64,000 nt of DNA from OCS155 cluster bacterium AG-422-J23 (GTDB taxonomy: Bacteria > Actinomycetota > Acidimicrobiia > Actinomarinales > Actinomarinaceae): positions 86,152 to 150,151 of the forward strand of contig QCMT01000002.1 of NCBI GenBank assembly GCA_003213625.1, written 5' to 3'. Below, piece by piece: positions 50,430 to 59,259 of this stretch; within the stretch, counting starts at the first letter, position 1, and each line of letters begins with the position of its first letter. The notes under the pieces are model-generated. The model did no database searches, was not told where the DNA came from, and saw nothing but the letters and a program-made list of their open reading frames with translations. Both the position numbers and the translations under genes were made by a program.

Positions 50430-51051
50430 ACTTATATCCAACTGAATGAACTGTTTTTATCCAATCAGATCTTTTTTCACCTAACTTTGATCTAAGTCTT
50501 CTAACATGAACATCTACTGTTCTAGCTCCTCCAAAATAATCATATCCCCAAACTTTTTCTAATAACTCTTCTCTTGACCATACATTTTCTGGGTTCTCAA
50601 CAAAGAATTTTAATAATTCATATTCCATGAAGGTTAAATCCAATAATTGATCATCTACTTTAGCTTCGTAAGTTTTTAAGTTAATTACAAGATCATCAAA
50701 CTCAATTTTTTCTGATGAACTATCCCCAATTAAAGATTGAAATCTTGCAATTACTTCCTCTTCCTTACAATCATTTGATATTACTTCAATTTTTGGATTT
50801 TTAATTAAATCGATACTTTGTTTAAATTCTTCTTTGTTAGCAATTATTAGTTCAGGGATAGGTTTTGAGGCTGTTTCAATGTCAGAGAGATTTTTTTTGG
50901 TTTCTCCATACATTGAAAAAGATGTACATACTAAGTGAACTTCATTTTGAGTTGCTATTTTGCTTAGATCAACTGAATTCAAATCATAAGAATTTAGGCA
51001 CGATACTACCTTTTCATGCTCTTTCTCTACATTTATATACGCTTTTACCAT
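50422..51051 (-). CDS. GlnR-like orphan OmpR-family regulator
   Basis: 209 residues. The N-terminal ~110 residues are a receiver-like domain without the usual acidic pocket and Asp strand. The C-terminal winged helix (LLDLTFMEYELLKFFVENPENVWSREELLEKVWGYDYFGGARTVDVHVRRLRSKLG) closely follows the actinobacterial GlnR pattern. GlnR-type proteins control nitrogen genes as orphan dimers without phosphorylation. The divergent neighbour is glutamine synthetase, which supports a nitrogen role; GTAAC and GAAAC words lie between them. Confidence 0.75.
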   Translation of the reverse strand: MVKAYINVEKEHEKVVSCLNSYDLNSVDLSKIATQNEVHLVCTSFSMYGETKKNLSDIETASKPIPELIIANKEEFKQSIDLIKNPKIEVISNDCKEEEVIARFQSLIGDSSSEKIEFDDLVINLKTYEAKVDDQLLDLTFMEYELLKFFVENPENVWSREELLEKVWGYDYFGGARTVDVHVRRLRSKLGEKRSDWIKTVHSVGYKFN

Positions 51052-51145
51052 AATCCTGAAACAATTATTTAATATTTCCGAGTAACCAATATTTTAAATA
51101 AATACTACATTATTAACGAGAATATTAAAAGAGGTATTAATAACA
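51052..51145. promoter_or_regulatory. Divergent regulator/glutamine synthetase control region
   Basis: Contains GAAAC at 51058-51062 and GTAAC at 51082-51086 (19 nt apart, starts 24 nt apart), reminiscent of GlnR half-sites but without the usual 6-nt spacing. A ribosome-binding-like AAGAGG precedes the GS start. Confidence 0.35.
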
Positions 51146-52174
51146 ATGAAAATTAAAGCTGAATATATATGGATAGACGGTAAAACACCAACCGCAAAGT
51201 TAAGAAGTAAAACTAAAATTATGGATCAAGGGACAGAACCTCCAATTTGGGGATTCGATGGATCCAGTACTGAACAAGCAACAGGTGATCAATCTGATTG
51301 TGTATTGAAACCTGTAGCACAGTTCCCTGATCCTATAAGAGGTGGAGATAACATACTAGTTATGTGCGAAGTGTTAAATGTAGATATGACACCGCATGCC
51401 TCAAACACAAGAGCAGCATGTGTTGCTTCTGCTGAAAACTTTTCTGAGTTTGAACCAATGTTTGGTTTAGAACAAGAATATACATTTTATGAACAATCTT
51501 ATGATTCATTAAAGTATGGTCAGCCACTTGGTTTTCCTCCATCCGGATACCCAGCACCACAGGGTGGATATTACTGTGGAGTTGGTGCAGATGAAGTATA
51601 TGGTCGTTCAATTTCAGAAGATCACGCAACAGCTTGCATGGATGCAGGATTAAACATCTCTGGTACAAATGCTGAAGTTATGCCAGGTCAATGGGAGTTT
51701 CAAATTGGCCCTGTAGGTGCACCAGATATTGGTGATCAGATATGGGTAGCTAGATGGCTTCTTTATAGAATTGCAGAAGATTATAATATTTCTGCAACTC
51801 TAACCCCTAAGCCTGTAAAGGGTGATTGGAATGGAGCAGGAATGCACACAAACTTCTCAACAAAACAAATGAGAGAAGATGGTGGTTACGATGCGATTGT
51901 TGCTGGGTGTGAAGCACTTGGTAAGAATGCAGAATTTCATGTGCAAAACTACGGTGCGGGAATAGAAGATCGTCTCACTGGAGATCATGAAACACAAAGA
52001 TTTGACACATTTTCTTATGGTGTTAGTGACAGAGGTGCTTCTATACGAATACCTTGGCAAGTTGAAGTTGATAAAAAAGGTTACTTAGAAGACAGAAGAC
52101 CTAATGCAAATGCAGATCCATACGTGATTGCAACTGTAATGATTGATACTGTTTGTTCAGGAGCTTCTAGCTAA
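51146..52174 (+). CDS. glnII: Glutamine synthetase type II (eukaryotic-type)
   Basis: 342 residues. KAEYIWIDGKTPTAKLRSKTKIM, PPIWGFDGSSTEQATGDQSD, GLEQEYTFYE, GPYYCGVG-like GGYYCGVGADEVYGR, EVMPGQWEFQIGP, DWNGAGMHTNFST and SYGVSDRGASIRIP are the GSII set. This is the short (~340 residue) octamer/decamer-type enzyme, distinct from the bacterial GlnA (~470). It assimilates ammonia into glutamine. Divergent from the GlnR-like gene. Confidence 0.95.
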   Translation: MKIKAEYIWIDGKTPTAKLRSKTKIMDQGTEPPIWGFDGSSTEQATGDQSDCVLKPVAQFPDPIRGGDNILVMCEVLNVDMTPHASNTRAACVASAENFSEFEPMFGLEQEYTFYEQSYDSLKYGQPLGFPPSGYPAPQGGYYCGVGADEVYGRSISEDHATACMDAGLNISGTNAEVMPGQWEFQIGPVGAPDIGDQIWVARWLLYRIAEDYNISATLTPKPVKGDWNGAGMHTNFSTKQMREDGGYDAIVAGCEALGKNAEFHVQNYGAGIEDRLTGDHETQRFDTFSYGVSDRGASIRIPWQVEVDKKGYLEDRRPNANADPYVIATVMIDTVCSGASS

Positions 52175-52785
52175 CTAGAAGTATTTACTGCAACAATTTC
52201 ATCAATTTTTTCTTGAAATTGAGTTACATTCTCATTGAATGAATTTAAGGCTGCCGCCCTTCTTTCACCAGTGTCTGATGAAGTAAGACCTTCAAGGAGC
52301 TCTTCAGTATCTAAAAAAATTAAATTGGCTAAAGATTTAAGTTCTTCATGACTTTTTACAAGCCCTGCAAACGTTGATGGAGGTCCAGGCTCTGTTACTG
52401 TATCAACAAATTGTTGTGCATCTTCAATAAATGCTGCAAATTCGTCTTTAGCTTCTTGGTAGGTTACTTCTTCATTGTCCCATCTATCATTTGCCTCTAA
52501 AACTTTTGTTGCAAGATCTATAGATTGTATTCTTTCTGATGATATTTCTTCAAGATAACTGACAACTTCAGTAGGTAAAGTAGTAGTTGTCGATGTAGTA
52601 CTAGTTTCATCAACTACTACATCTGTTTCAACCACTTCTGCAATTTCTTCAGTAGTAGGCTCAAGTTCAAGACTGTTATCAGTTGCAACTCTGTTTATAA
52701 ATGTATAAGTTGTTGCGATCATTCCTATAAGAACCAATGGTAGAACTAGTCTTCCAGGTTTTGGATCTTCGTTAAATGTATCCAT
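52171..52785 (-). CDS. Membrane-anchored hypothetical protein with Thr-rich linker
   Basis: 204 residues. A short cytoplasmic start, one helix (LVLPLVLIGMIATTYTFI), then an acidic/Thr-rich linker (DETSTTSTTTTLP) and a helical domain to the end, so it is probably anchored with the domain outside the membrane. TAAACT (52792-52797, minus strand) ends 6 nt before the ATG. Family unknown. It converges on glnII. Confidence 0.6.
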   Translation of the reverse strand: MDTFNEDPKPGRLVLPLVLIGMIATTYTFINRVATDNSLELEPTTEEIAEVVETDVVVDETSTTSTTTTLPTEVVSYLEEISSERIQSIDLATKVLEANDRWDNEEVTYQEAKDEFAAFIEDAQQFVDTVTEPGPPSTFAGLVKSHEELKSLANLIFLDTEELLEGLTSSDTGERRAAALNSFNENVTQFQEKIDEIVAVNTSS

Positions 52786-52787
52786 GA

Positions 52788-52991
52788 CTATAGTTTATCA
52801 AAGATGTTGATAATATCTTGTGATAATGACTCCCACTCAACATTTTCATCTTTTGTGATTGTCACAAAATTTGGTCCGAAGAAAACAGAAGATACACCTT
52901 TTATAGCAGTTAAAGCATTCTTTAGCTTATCATCACCTAAGTCTGTCATTACTTTTTTTGCGTTTGGATTAGGTGTGTCAATTAATTCCAT
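52788..52991 (-). CDS. Stand-alone Nfu N-terminal domain protein
   Basis: 67 residues from the ATG at 52991 (upstream extension to 53021 is unsupported). MELIDTPNPNAKKV is the TPNPN signature and ALTAIKGVSSVFFGPNFVTITKDENVEWESLSQDI the rest of the Nfu N-domain. The CxxC NifU-type domain that normally follows is absent. It sits 2 nt upstream of the start of the membrane-anchored 52171 gene. Role unknown; possibly helps cluster transfer with the A-type carrier nearby. Confidence 0.8.
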   Translation of the reverse strand: MELIDTPNPNAKKVMTDLGDDKLKNALTAIKGVSSVFFGPNFVTITKDENVEWESLSQDIINIFDKL

Positions 52992-53035
52992 ATTTATAGT
53001 TAATTTTAATATAAAAATCATTAATATATGACAGT

Positions 53036-53578
53036 ATGAATTATGAAAGTATTAACAAAGAACTGTCCTTTTTAAATTTTCAAAAAAAATATTTATATAG
53101 CATTTTAGGTTTATATTTATTTTCACTTGGTACAACTATGCTTGGGTATTCAAACTATCTTCTTCTTGAGTCGATTGGAATAGTCGAAAGATCAGTTACT
53201 ACTTGGAATGCACAAGGACTATTTTGGTTTTTGATATTATTTTGCCTATCACTTTTTGTATTATTTATACCAGTTGAATTTTTAAATATTTTTAAAATAT
53301 ACAATTTAACTTTTCAAGACCTGATCGTAAATATAATTTCAGTAATATTTATGTCTCTTTTAACCTTAGTTTTTTTTCAATTTTTACTAAATCCCTCTAA
53401 TTTAATTCTTGAAGATTTAATTGATATTGGAAAAGCTGTATCTTTTTCTGGATTTATATCGATCCCATTAATACTTTTCTTTCTTCATAATTTAAAACGC
53501 ACCATTGGGTTATCTGATAATTTCTCATATAGAATTACTTATTTTGCATGGGTGCTATCTTGTCAAATTTTTCTATAA
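53036..53578 (+). CDS. Four-span membrane protein of unknown function
   Basis: 180 residues: YLYSILGLYLFSLGTTMLGYS, LFWFLILFCLSLFVLFIP, LIVNIISVIFMSLLTLVFFQF and VSFSGFISIPLILFFLHNL are four helices. No family recognised. TAATAT lies 8 nt before the ATG. The polysaccharide genes start 10 nt after its stop. Confidence 0.55.
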   Translation: MNYESINKELSFLNFQKKYLYSILGLYLFSLGTTMLGYSNYLLLESIGIVERSVTTWNAQGLFWFLILFCLSLFVLFIPVEFLNIFKIYNLTFQDLIVNIISVIFMSLLTLVFFQFLLNPSNLILEDLIDIGKAVSFSGFISIPLILFFLHNLKRTIGLSDNFSYRITYFAWVLSCQIFL

Positions 53579-53588
53579 TTTTTTACGC

Positions 53589-54347
53589 ATGAATAAAAAT
53601 CAAATAAAAAATAATTACAAAGAAAGAATAAATTTTTTAGATTCTAAATTTCAAGAATTAAATAGTTATGAAATTGAGAACTTAGTTGAGCATTCTATGT
53701 GTACAAACGTAACTATAGATTTTGATTCTATAATTTTGTGGGCTAAAAAGGTTAAAGATGAATTTAATACTGAAATATCTGAGATTCCATTAGATAAGCT
53801 TCAGAGTTGGAATGTAAGTAAAAAAAATATATCTCACAGTAGTGGCAAATTTTTTGAAATTCTTGGTTTGAGGGTTGGCAGTGATGCAGGAAGAGAGATA
53901 TCAGGTGGTTGGGATCAGCCAATCGTTAAAGAGTATAATTTTGATGGAGGAGTTTTGGGACTAATAAGAACTTATATTGATGAACTTCCTCACTACCTGG
54001 TACAAGCAAGATTTGAACCTGGAAATTATGGTCCAATTCAGATTAGCCCTACCTTGCAAGCTACTTTCTCAAATCTTAACCAAGAGCATGGAGGAAGAAA
54101 GCCACATTATCATGAATTTTTCAATGATTATAAAGACACCAGTAACTATTTATTTAACGCCTGGTTATCAGAAGATGGTGGCAAATTTTATAAAAAAAGA
54201 AATCGTGGTCTTGTAAAGCAAGTTCCTTATGAGGATACATATTTGGTCGACGATAATTTTAAGTGGATAAGTCTGTATCAGATTAAAAGACTTATGAATG
54301 AAGATGCTTTAATTAATCCTCACCTTGCAAGACTAATTTTTCTTTAA
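53589..54347 (+). CDS. NDP-hexose 2,3-dehydratase-like protein, single-domain form
   Basis: 252 residues from the ATG at 53589; the frame is open upstream but lies inside the preceding gene. VQARFEPGNYGPIQISPTLQAT with SN after it is the hallmark of the NDP-hexose 2,3-dehydratase family. Known enzymes such as EvaA are about 460 residues with two homologous halves; this protein has one. It may act as a homodimer mimicking the two-half enzyme. The next gene is a Gfo/Idh/MocA reductase, as needed after 2,3-dehydration in 2-deoxysugar synthesis. Confidence 0.75.
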   Translation: MNKNQIKNNYKERINFLDSKFQELNSYEIENLVEHSMCTNVTIDFDSIILWAKKVKDEFNTEISEIPLDKLQSWNVSKKNISHSSGKFFEILGLRVGSDAGREISGGWDQPIVKEYNFDGGVLGLIRTYIDELPHYLVQARFEPGNYGPIQISPTLQATFSNLNQEHGGRKPHYHEFFNDYKDTSNYLFNAWLSEDGGKFYKKRNRGLVKQVPYEDTYLVDDNFKWISLYQIKRLMNEDALINPHLARLIFL

Positions 54348-54351
54348 AAAA

Positions 54352-55278
54352 ATGAAAGTACTTGTATTGGGTAATGGTATACATGCTAAAAAAAGAGTCA
54401 TACCAGCCTTACAACAAATAGACATTGTGGATAGTATCGTTGTCGGTGATAAAAATACAACAAAGAGTGAAATAAGAAATAATATTAATTTTGTTAATCT
54501 TAGTAATGTTTTTGAAAGTAAAGAACAATATGATCTAACACTTATTGTTACGCCTCCATACAATCATTTAGAAAGTTTTCAAAAAGTCAAAGAGTTTAGT
54601 GCCAAGGTTTTAATAGAAAAGCCCATCACTAATGACTTCAAATATCTTTTTAGTAGTGATATGAAAAATTATTTTAATGAAGGAAAAGTTATAGAGTCTT
54701 TAATGTATCTCCATCATCCTGTTTGGAATAGAGTAAAGCAACTAATTGATTTAAATGATATTCGATTGATTGAGTCAAATTTTAGTGTTCCTCATTTAGA
54801 AAGTAAGAGTTTTCGTTATAGTAAAAAACTTGGAGGAGGGTCCTTAAATGATCAGGGAATTTATCCAATATCTTTAGCCTCAGAATTGATTAAAGATAGA
54901 TATGAAATTACTTCCTTAAATATAGATAAAGACAAGAACTACGAGGTTGACCTTGGGGGAGAAATACAAATAAATTTTGAAAATCTAAACTTTATTGGCA
55001 AGTGGGGCCTTGGAAAAGAATACGCTAATTATCTTAAGATTATTGATAAAAATGATGATGAATATCTTATAAACTTCTTTTACAGCAAGCCAGATGACAC
55101 AAACATAATAATTCAAAACCAAAATGAGAGTAAAAATATAAACATAGGTGTTCATGATCAATTTAAATTAATGTATGAGCACGCTTTAAATGAAGATTTT
55201 GAAAAATTTCAATATTCAAGCTATGAAAATATAAAAAAAAGATATTCAATTTTTAAGTTAGTTTACGAAGAGATTTAA
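54352..55278 (+). CDS. Gfo/Idh/MocA-family sugar oxidoreductase
   Basis: 308 residues, 4 nt after the dehydratase. KVLVLGNGIHAKKRVIPALQQID is the NAD(P) loop, LTLIVTPPYNHLESF the sugar-nucleotide loop and VLIEKPITNDF the EKP motif. DLGGEIQINF belongs to the C-terminal beta-sheet domain. By context a 3-ketoreductase acting on the product of the 2,3-dehydratase. Confidence 0.85.
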   Translation: MKVLVLGNGIHAKKRVIPALQQIDIVDSIVVGDKNTTKSEIRNNINFVNLSNVFESKEQYDLTLIVTPPYNHLESFQKVKEFSAKVLIEKPITNDFKYLFSSDMKNYFNEGKVIESLMYLHHPVWNRVKQLIDLNDIRLIESNFSVPHLESKSFRYSKKLGGGSLNDQGIYPISLASELIKDRYEITSLNIDKDKNYEVDLGGEIQINFENLNFIGKWGLGKEYANYLKIIDKNDDEYLINFFYSKPDDTNIIIQNQNESKNINIGVHDQFKLMYEHALNEDFEKFQYSSYENIKKRYSIFKLVYEEI

Positions 55279-55289
55279 TAATATAAATA

Positions 55290-56501
55290 CTATTTATTCT
55301 GTAAGTTTTTTTGTTCTTTAACTATCTTTAATAATTCATTTGAAAAAAGCTCTTCTTGATAATTTGTTTTTTTAATTAAATCACTTATCTCAAAATTCTT
55401 AATATATGTTTTATCGACAAAGAAAATGTGATCAATGTATTGTTTATATTTTTCAAATATTTCACGGTTTAACGATTTATCATCATCGTTAATTAGGCAT
55501 ATCAAATACACTCTCTCTAAATATTTAATAGGAAATTCTTTTATAGAAGTAAAATCCAACAAACAAACAATATCAGCATTTAAAAGGGTGTTTGTTGAAA
55601 GATCAATATGTAATTCATACCAGTTGGATCTCAATTCTTGTAACTTTTGATCGTTTACTGGTGACAGGTATATTTTTCCTGGATCTTGGTGGACAATTAT
55701 CCCAAATATTTTATGACTTGAAGGCAATCTTTTAACGACCTTTAACCTATAACAAATCAGTGTCAACAAAGATTGATCCTGTCTATGATTCAAACGACTA
55801 CTACCTTTTGGCGCAATTAAATCCTCAGATTTAGAACTTTCTAACCATTTATCAACAATTTCTACTGCAATTTTCTTATTAGAATTAAATCCAATCATTC
55901 CAGACGCTAAGTTTCTTTTATTTTGGTCTAAATCATTAAAATCAAATTTGCTTATTGTCTTTTCATGTGTCCACTGATAAATTTTGCCAGCACTTTTAGG
56001 CACATATACTCCTACAGATGTTAAAACTATCTTCAGTAATGTAAGTTTTTTGGTAATCAAATCTCCAGCATCTAGCCAAAGAACTGATCCCCCATACTTC
56101 TTTAGTGATTCATTTACTATTGCACTTTTCCAGGCATAAGAGCCAAGTTTATTATCTGTCCTAGAGCGCTCTGAAAAAAATGATGGATATTTATCAAAAT
56201 CAAATGTGATAATTTCAATATTTCTATAGTTATCTTCTAAATAGGTAAGTTGTGAATCATAAAAACCAAGATTGTAAACTACAATTTTTGAATTAGGTTC
56301 ATATAAACTAATTGATTTAAGCAGATTAATAATACTATCAAAATGAGTGAAATCTGAACCTGTAACAATTGTCAAGTTTGTATCTATCAATTTTCTATAC
56401 AGAATTAAATTACTTAAAGAAAAATAAAAAATTTTAATTATATCTAGAAAGACATCAATTAAATTTTTAAATATTTTTTTTGTTTTAATTATTTTCTTCA
56501 T
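55290..56501 (-). CDS. Putative glycosyltransferase (DUF1647-like)
   Basis: 403 residues. An N-terminal hydrophobic stretch (LIDVFLDIIKIFYFSLSNLILYRKL) is followed by LTIVTGSDFTHFDSIINLLKSISLYEPNSKIVVYNLGF, YAWKSAIVNESLKKYGGSVLWLDAGDLI and NRLNHRQDQSLLTLICYRL-like region. The LDAGD/DQSLL layout is that of GT-A glycosyltransferases of the DUF1647 type, with the LDAGD region as the metal-binding site. Acceptor and donor unknown. Confidence 0.65.
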   Translation of the reverse strand: MKKIIKTKKIFKNLIDVFLDIIKIFYFSLSNLILYRKLIDTNLTIVTGSDFTHFDSIINLLKSISLYEPNSKIVVYNLGFYDSQLTYLEDNYRNIEIITFDFDKYPSFFSERSRTDNKLGSYAWKSAIVNESLKKYGGSVLWLDAGDLITKKLTLLKIVLTSVGVYVPKSAGKIYQWTHEKTISKFDFNDLDQNKRNLASGMIGFNSNKKIAVEIVDKWLESSKSEDLIAPKGSSRLNHRQDQSLLTLICYRLKVVKRLPSSHKIFGIIVHQDPGKIYLSPVNDQKLQELRSNWYELHIDLSTNTLLNADIVCLLDFTSIKEFPIKYLERVYLICLINDDDKSLNREIFEKYKQYIDHIFFVDKTYIKNFEISDLIKKTNYQEELFSNELLKIVKEQKNLQNK

Positions 56502-56585
56502 TTACTTAGATGGTATCAAGTATAAAAAATTGAAGTTTTTTTGTTATCTATCTTTAATTTTTCTAATAAACTTAGTCTATCTACT

Positions 56586-57443
56586 ATGCCAAAAATAATT
56601 AATATACCCGATTTTATGGAAATAGAAATTTTAGATAAAAATTACAATTTTTTACAAACATTTTTACTATTTATAAAATCTAGGATTTTGATATTGATAT
56701 TCAAATATTCAAATGGGGTCATTTTTTGTATGCTGTTTAACTTATTCTATAAAAAGAATGGAAAAATATATTTCAAAGATAGTCTTTACTACAAAAAAAT
56801 TAATGATAGAAACTTCTATTTTCCAAATAAAAGAATTACGAGAATAGCTGTAAACCACAAAAAACATCTTCGGAATTTCTTAAAAACCTACTGTATTGAT
56901 TTTGTTGACTTAAAAGATGGTGACTTAGTCATTGATTGTGGTGCAAATGTTGGTGAGCTTGCTTTGGGGTTAAAAGTAAATGGCATGAAAATAAATTATA
57001 TCGGTTTTGAACCAGATCTTGTAGCTTATAATTGCTTAGAAAAAAATATTGAAAATGAGGATACAATATATAATCTTGCCTTATCGAATGTTGATGGTAA
57101 ACAAGATCTGTTTGTTGATACAGCTGGTGGAAATAGTTCATTGTCTGATTTTGGGACAGAAAGTAAATCTCAAGTTGAGTCAAGAACATTTGATTCATTC
57201 AAATTCAAAAATATTAAACTTTTAAAAATTGATGGTGAAGGGTTTGAGCCAGAAATTTTAAGTGGGTGTTCAAAGAGTCTATCTGAAATAGAATTTATAT
57301 CTGTTGATTATGGTAACGAAAGAGGATTAGAAAAACTTTCTACAATTGTACCTGTTTTAAACTTTCTTTATGAAAATAGTTTTTCGCTAATTAAAGAAAG
57401 TGAATATAGAAAAATTGGGTTGTTTAAAAATAAAAACATTTAA
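56586..57443 (+). CDS. FkbM-family methyltransferase
   Basis: 285 residues from the ATG at 56586; TAGTCT ends 7 nt before it, and an upstream TTG at 56541 is the alternative. DLVIDCGANVGELALGL is SAM motif I, YIGFEPDLVAYNCLEKN motif II, and LLKIDGEGFEPEILSG motif IV of the FkbM type. These enzymes O-methylate sugars or polyketides; here probably a sugar of the surface polysaccharide. N-terminal 50 residues contain a hydrophobic segment. Confidence 0.88.
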   Translation: MPKIINIPDFMEIEILDKNYNFLQTFLLFIKSRILILIFKYSNGVIFCMLFNLFYKKNGKIYFKDSLYYKKINDRNFYFPNKRITRIAVNHKKHLRNFLKTYCIDFVDLKDGDLVIDCGANVGELALGLKVNGMKINYIGFEPDLVAYNCLEKNIENEDTIYNLALSNVDGKQDLFVDTAGGNSSLSDFGTESKSQVESRTFDSFKFKNIKLLKIDGEGFEPEILSGCSKSLSEIEFISVDYGNERGLEKLSTIVPVLNFLYENSFSLIKESEYRKIGLFKNKNI

Positions 57444-57458
57444 TCATATAAAAGTTTT

Positions 57459-58274
57459 CTAAATATTTCTCTCTTCAACAATCCTGGTCTTAATAACCTC
57501 TTTGTATCTATCGTAAAATATTTTTTGGTTTTTATACTCAGTTAGTCTATGCCAAGGTTTAAGAGCTCCGCTTTCATCTCTTGTAGAGCCCCAGGAGAGC
57601 TTAGAAAACCAATCAATTGGATAAAAACCAGATACCAAACCATACTTTAAATTAGCTCTAACCGTTAAATCATGCTCATCCCAGGTTAGTGGGGAATAAA
57701 TTTCATCCAAATATCCCAGTTTTTCCAAATAAGCATGATTTATCATAAGCGGTCCTCTATTAGAAGTTAGACGGATATGAAATTTGTCTCTTGGTATATA
57801 AGAATTAAAAGTTCTAAATCCAACAGAATCTGGAAAGTTTAGCATATAATACTCTCCTTCTTTTTGATCTTCTGTGGGTGGCACGTATCCAACATTGTGA
57901 CTTGTATGAGCCGTGACTGAAAATACATCACTGTACTTTGTAAAAGGTTTAAATAAATTTAAATTCCAGTCTTTTTCTTTTATTACCATATCGTCTTGAA
58001 TAATTGATATAAAGTCTCCTGTGCACTCCTTCAAACCAATGTTGTTAGCTTTAGTTTCAAAAACATCATCAGCATACAATATTTTTTTATTGATATTTTT
58101 ATAAATATTTCTTTTAAGGAGTTTTTCAGCTATTTCCTCTGATTTGTCATTACATCCATCAAAAACCATAACTAGTTCGAAAGGTGAGCTTGTGTTATTA
58201 AGTATGGATTTTAAAACTTTTTTTATTAATTTTTCTTTATTGTGAACTGTAAGAACTACAGATTGAGATATCAT
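57459..58274 (-). CDS. Family 2 glycosyltransferase
   Basis: 271 residues. SVVLTVHNKEKLIKKVLKSILNNTSSPFELVMVFDGCNDKSEEIA is the GT2 start with the DGCxD donor loop; DFISIIQDDMVI is the DxD-equivalent (QDDM). SNRGPLMINHAYLEKLGYLDEIYSPLTWDEHDLTVRA holds the later acidic motif. Acts on a nucleotide-sugar in polysaccharide assembly. Confidence 0.87.
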   Translation of the reverse strand: MISQSVVLTVHNKEKLIKKVLKSILNNTSSPFELVMVFDGCNDKSEEIAEKLLKRNIYKNINKKILYADDVFETKANNIGLKECTGDFISIIQDDMVIKEKDWNLNLFKPFTKYSDVFSVTAHTSHNVGYVPPTEDQKEGEYYMLNFPDSVGFRTFNSYIPRDKFHIRLTSNRGPLMINHAYLEKLGYLDEIYSPLTWDEHDLTVRANLKYGLVSGFYPIDWFSKLSWGSTRDESGALKPWHRLTEYKNQKIFYDRYKEVIKTRIVEERNI

Positions 58275-58400
58275 ATTGATAATTAACTTTTAGTTTTCAA
58301 TTTCTGAACTAGTGCAGTTTTTAAAGTCATAATAAAATAATAGTATTAAATATTTAATTTAAATAATAAAGTTATAGATGCAAAAATTTTAAGTTGATAT

Positions 58401-59216
58401 TTATAATTCCGATATTGACTTCTCAAGACTAATTTCAGGAACATAATAAGTTCCTTGAAAATTTATTACCATTTCTTCAACAGGGTCTTCTGTGTTAAAG
58501 ATTGACTCAAAGCTTTTATTTCTTATTTTTTTATACAAATGTACAAATTCTTTAACAGAAATAATTTTCGTAAATCCTACTTTTTTTTCAAATTTGTTTA
58601 TAAACGGACTTTCTATCTCACTAATAATTAAATCTGTTGCGTCTGATATATGAATTGGAGAAAAACAACCCAAACCGTTTGATTTAAACTTAACTTGACT
58701 TTTATCTTCATTTGTTAGTAAATAAGGAATTAATTTATCTCTAGAATCGCCTTTGCCAAAAATATCACCAAATTGAATTGATACACTTTGAATATTATTT
58801 TTAACAGTAAAATTTTCCAGCAAATTTTCAAAAATTTGCTTTGAAATTGAATAAAAATTCAAAGGATTTTGTTTTACATTTTGCAAATAAGAACCTGAAT
58901 AAATTACTTTTTTAACAGTGCTGTTTTTTGTTGCTTGCAAAATTTTGTTTGATAATTGAACATTTACATTAACTAAACTTTCAACATTGTCTTCATAAAA
59001 ACCGGATGAATTTGAAGCTAAATGAATTAATGTATCTATACCTTTTTGGTTAAAAAATAAATTTAAATCATCTAAATTTAGATTTAAAGGTACAAAGTTT
59101 TTTTTTGGATCTAAATGGGTTTTATTTATTAGACCATACACGTTGTATTGATCTAATTTATTTAAAAGGTTTTTTCCCAAATAGCTTGTAACACCAGTGA
59201 TGAAAATGTTTTTCAT
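58401..59216 (-). CDS. NAD-dependent epimerase/dehydratase (extended SDR)
   Basis: 271 residues. IFITGVTSYLGKNLLNKL is the Rossmann loop, IHLASNSSGFYEDN the sugar-nucleotide region, VIYSGSYLQ the Ser region and YSISKQIFENLL the YxxxK site. Probably a 4-keto-sugar reductase or epimerase for a nucleotide-sugar in this cluster. It could be the reductase that finishes the RfbH product, but that is positional inference. Confidence 0.82.
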   Translation of the reverse strand: MKNIFITGVTSYLGKNLLNKLDQYNVYGLINKTHLDPKKNFVPLNLNLDDLNLFFNQKGIDTLIHLASNSSGFYEDNVESLVNVNVQLSNKILQATKNSTVKKVIYSGSYLQNVKQNPLNFYSISKQIFENLLENFTVKNNIQSVSIQFGDIFGKGDSRDKLIPYLLTNEDKSQVKFKSNGLGCFSPIHISDATDLIISEIESPFINKFEKKVGFTKIISVKEFVHLYKKIRNKSFESIFNTEDPVEEMVINFQGTYYVPEISLEKSISEL

Positions 59217-59259
59217 TATATAATATTAAGATACAAAATTTATTTAATAGTGCTTTGAT

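Noticed and set aside
58275..58400. Hidden small gene in the gap between two minus-strand polysaccharide genes
   Set aside because: Very AT-rich, no ORF with a plausible start and no hairpin; I see nothing in it.
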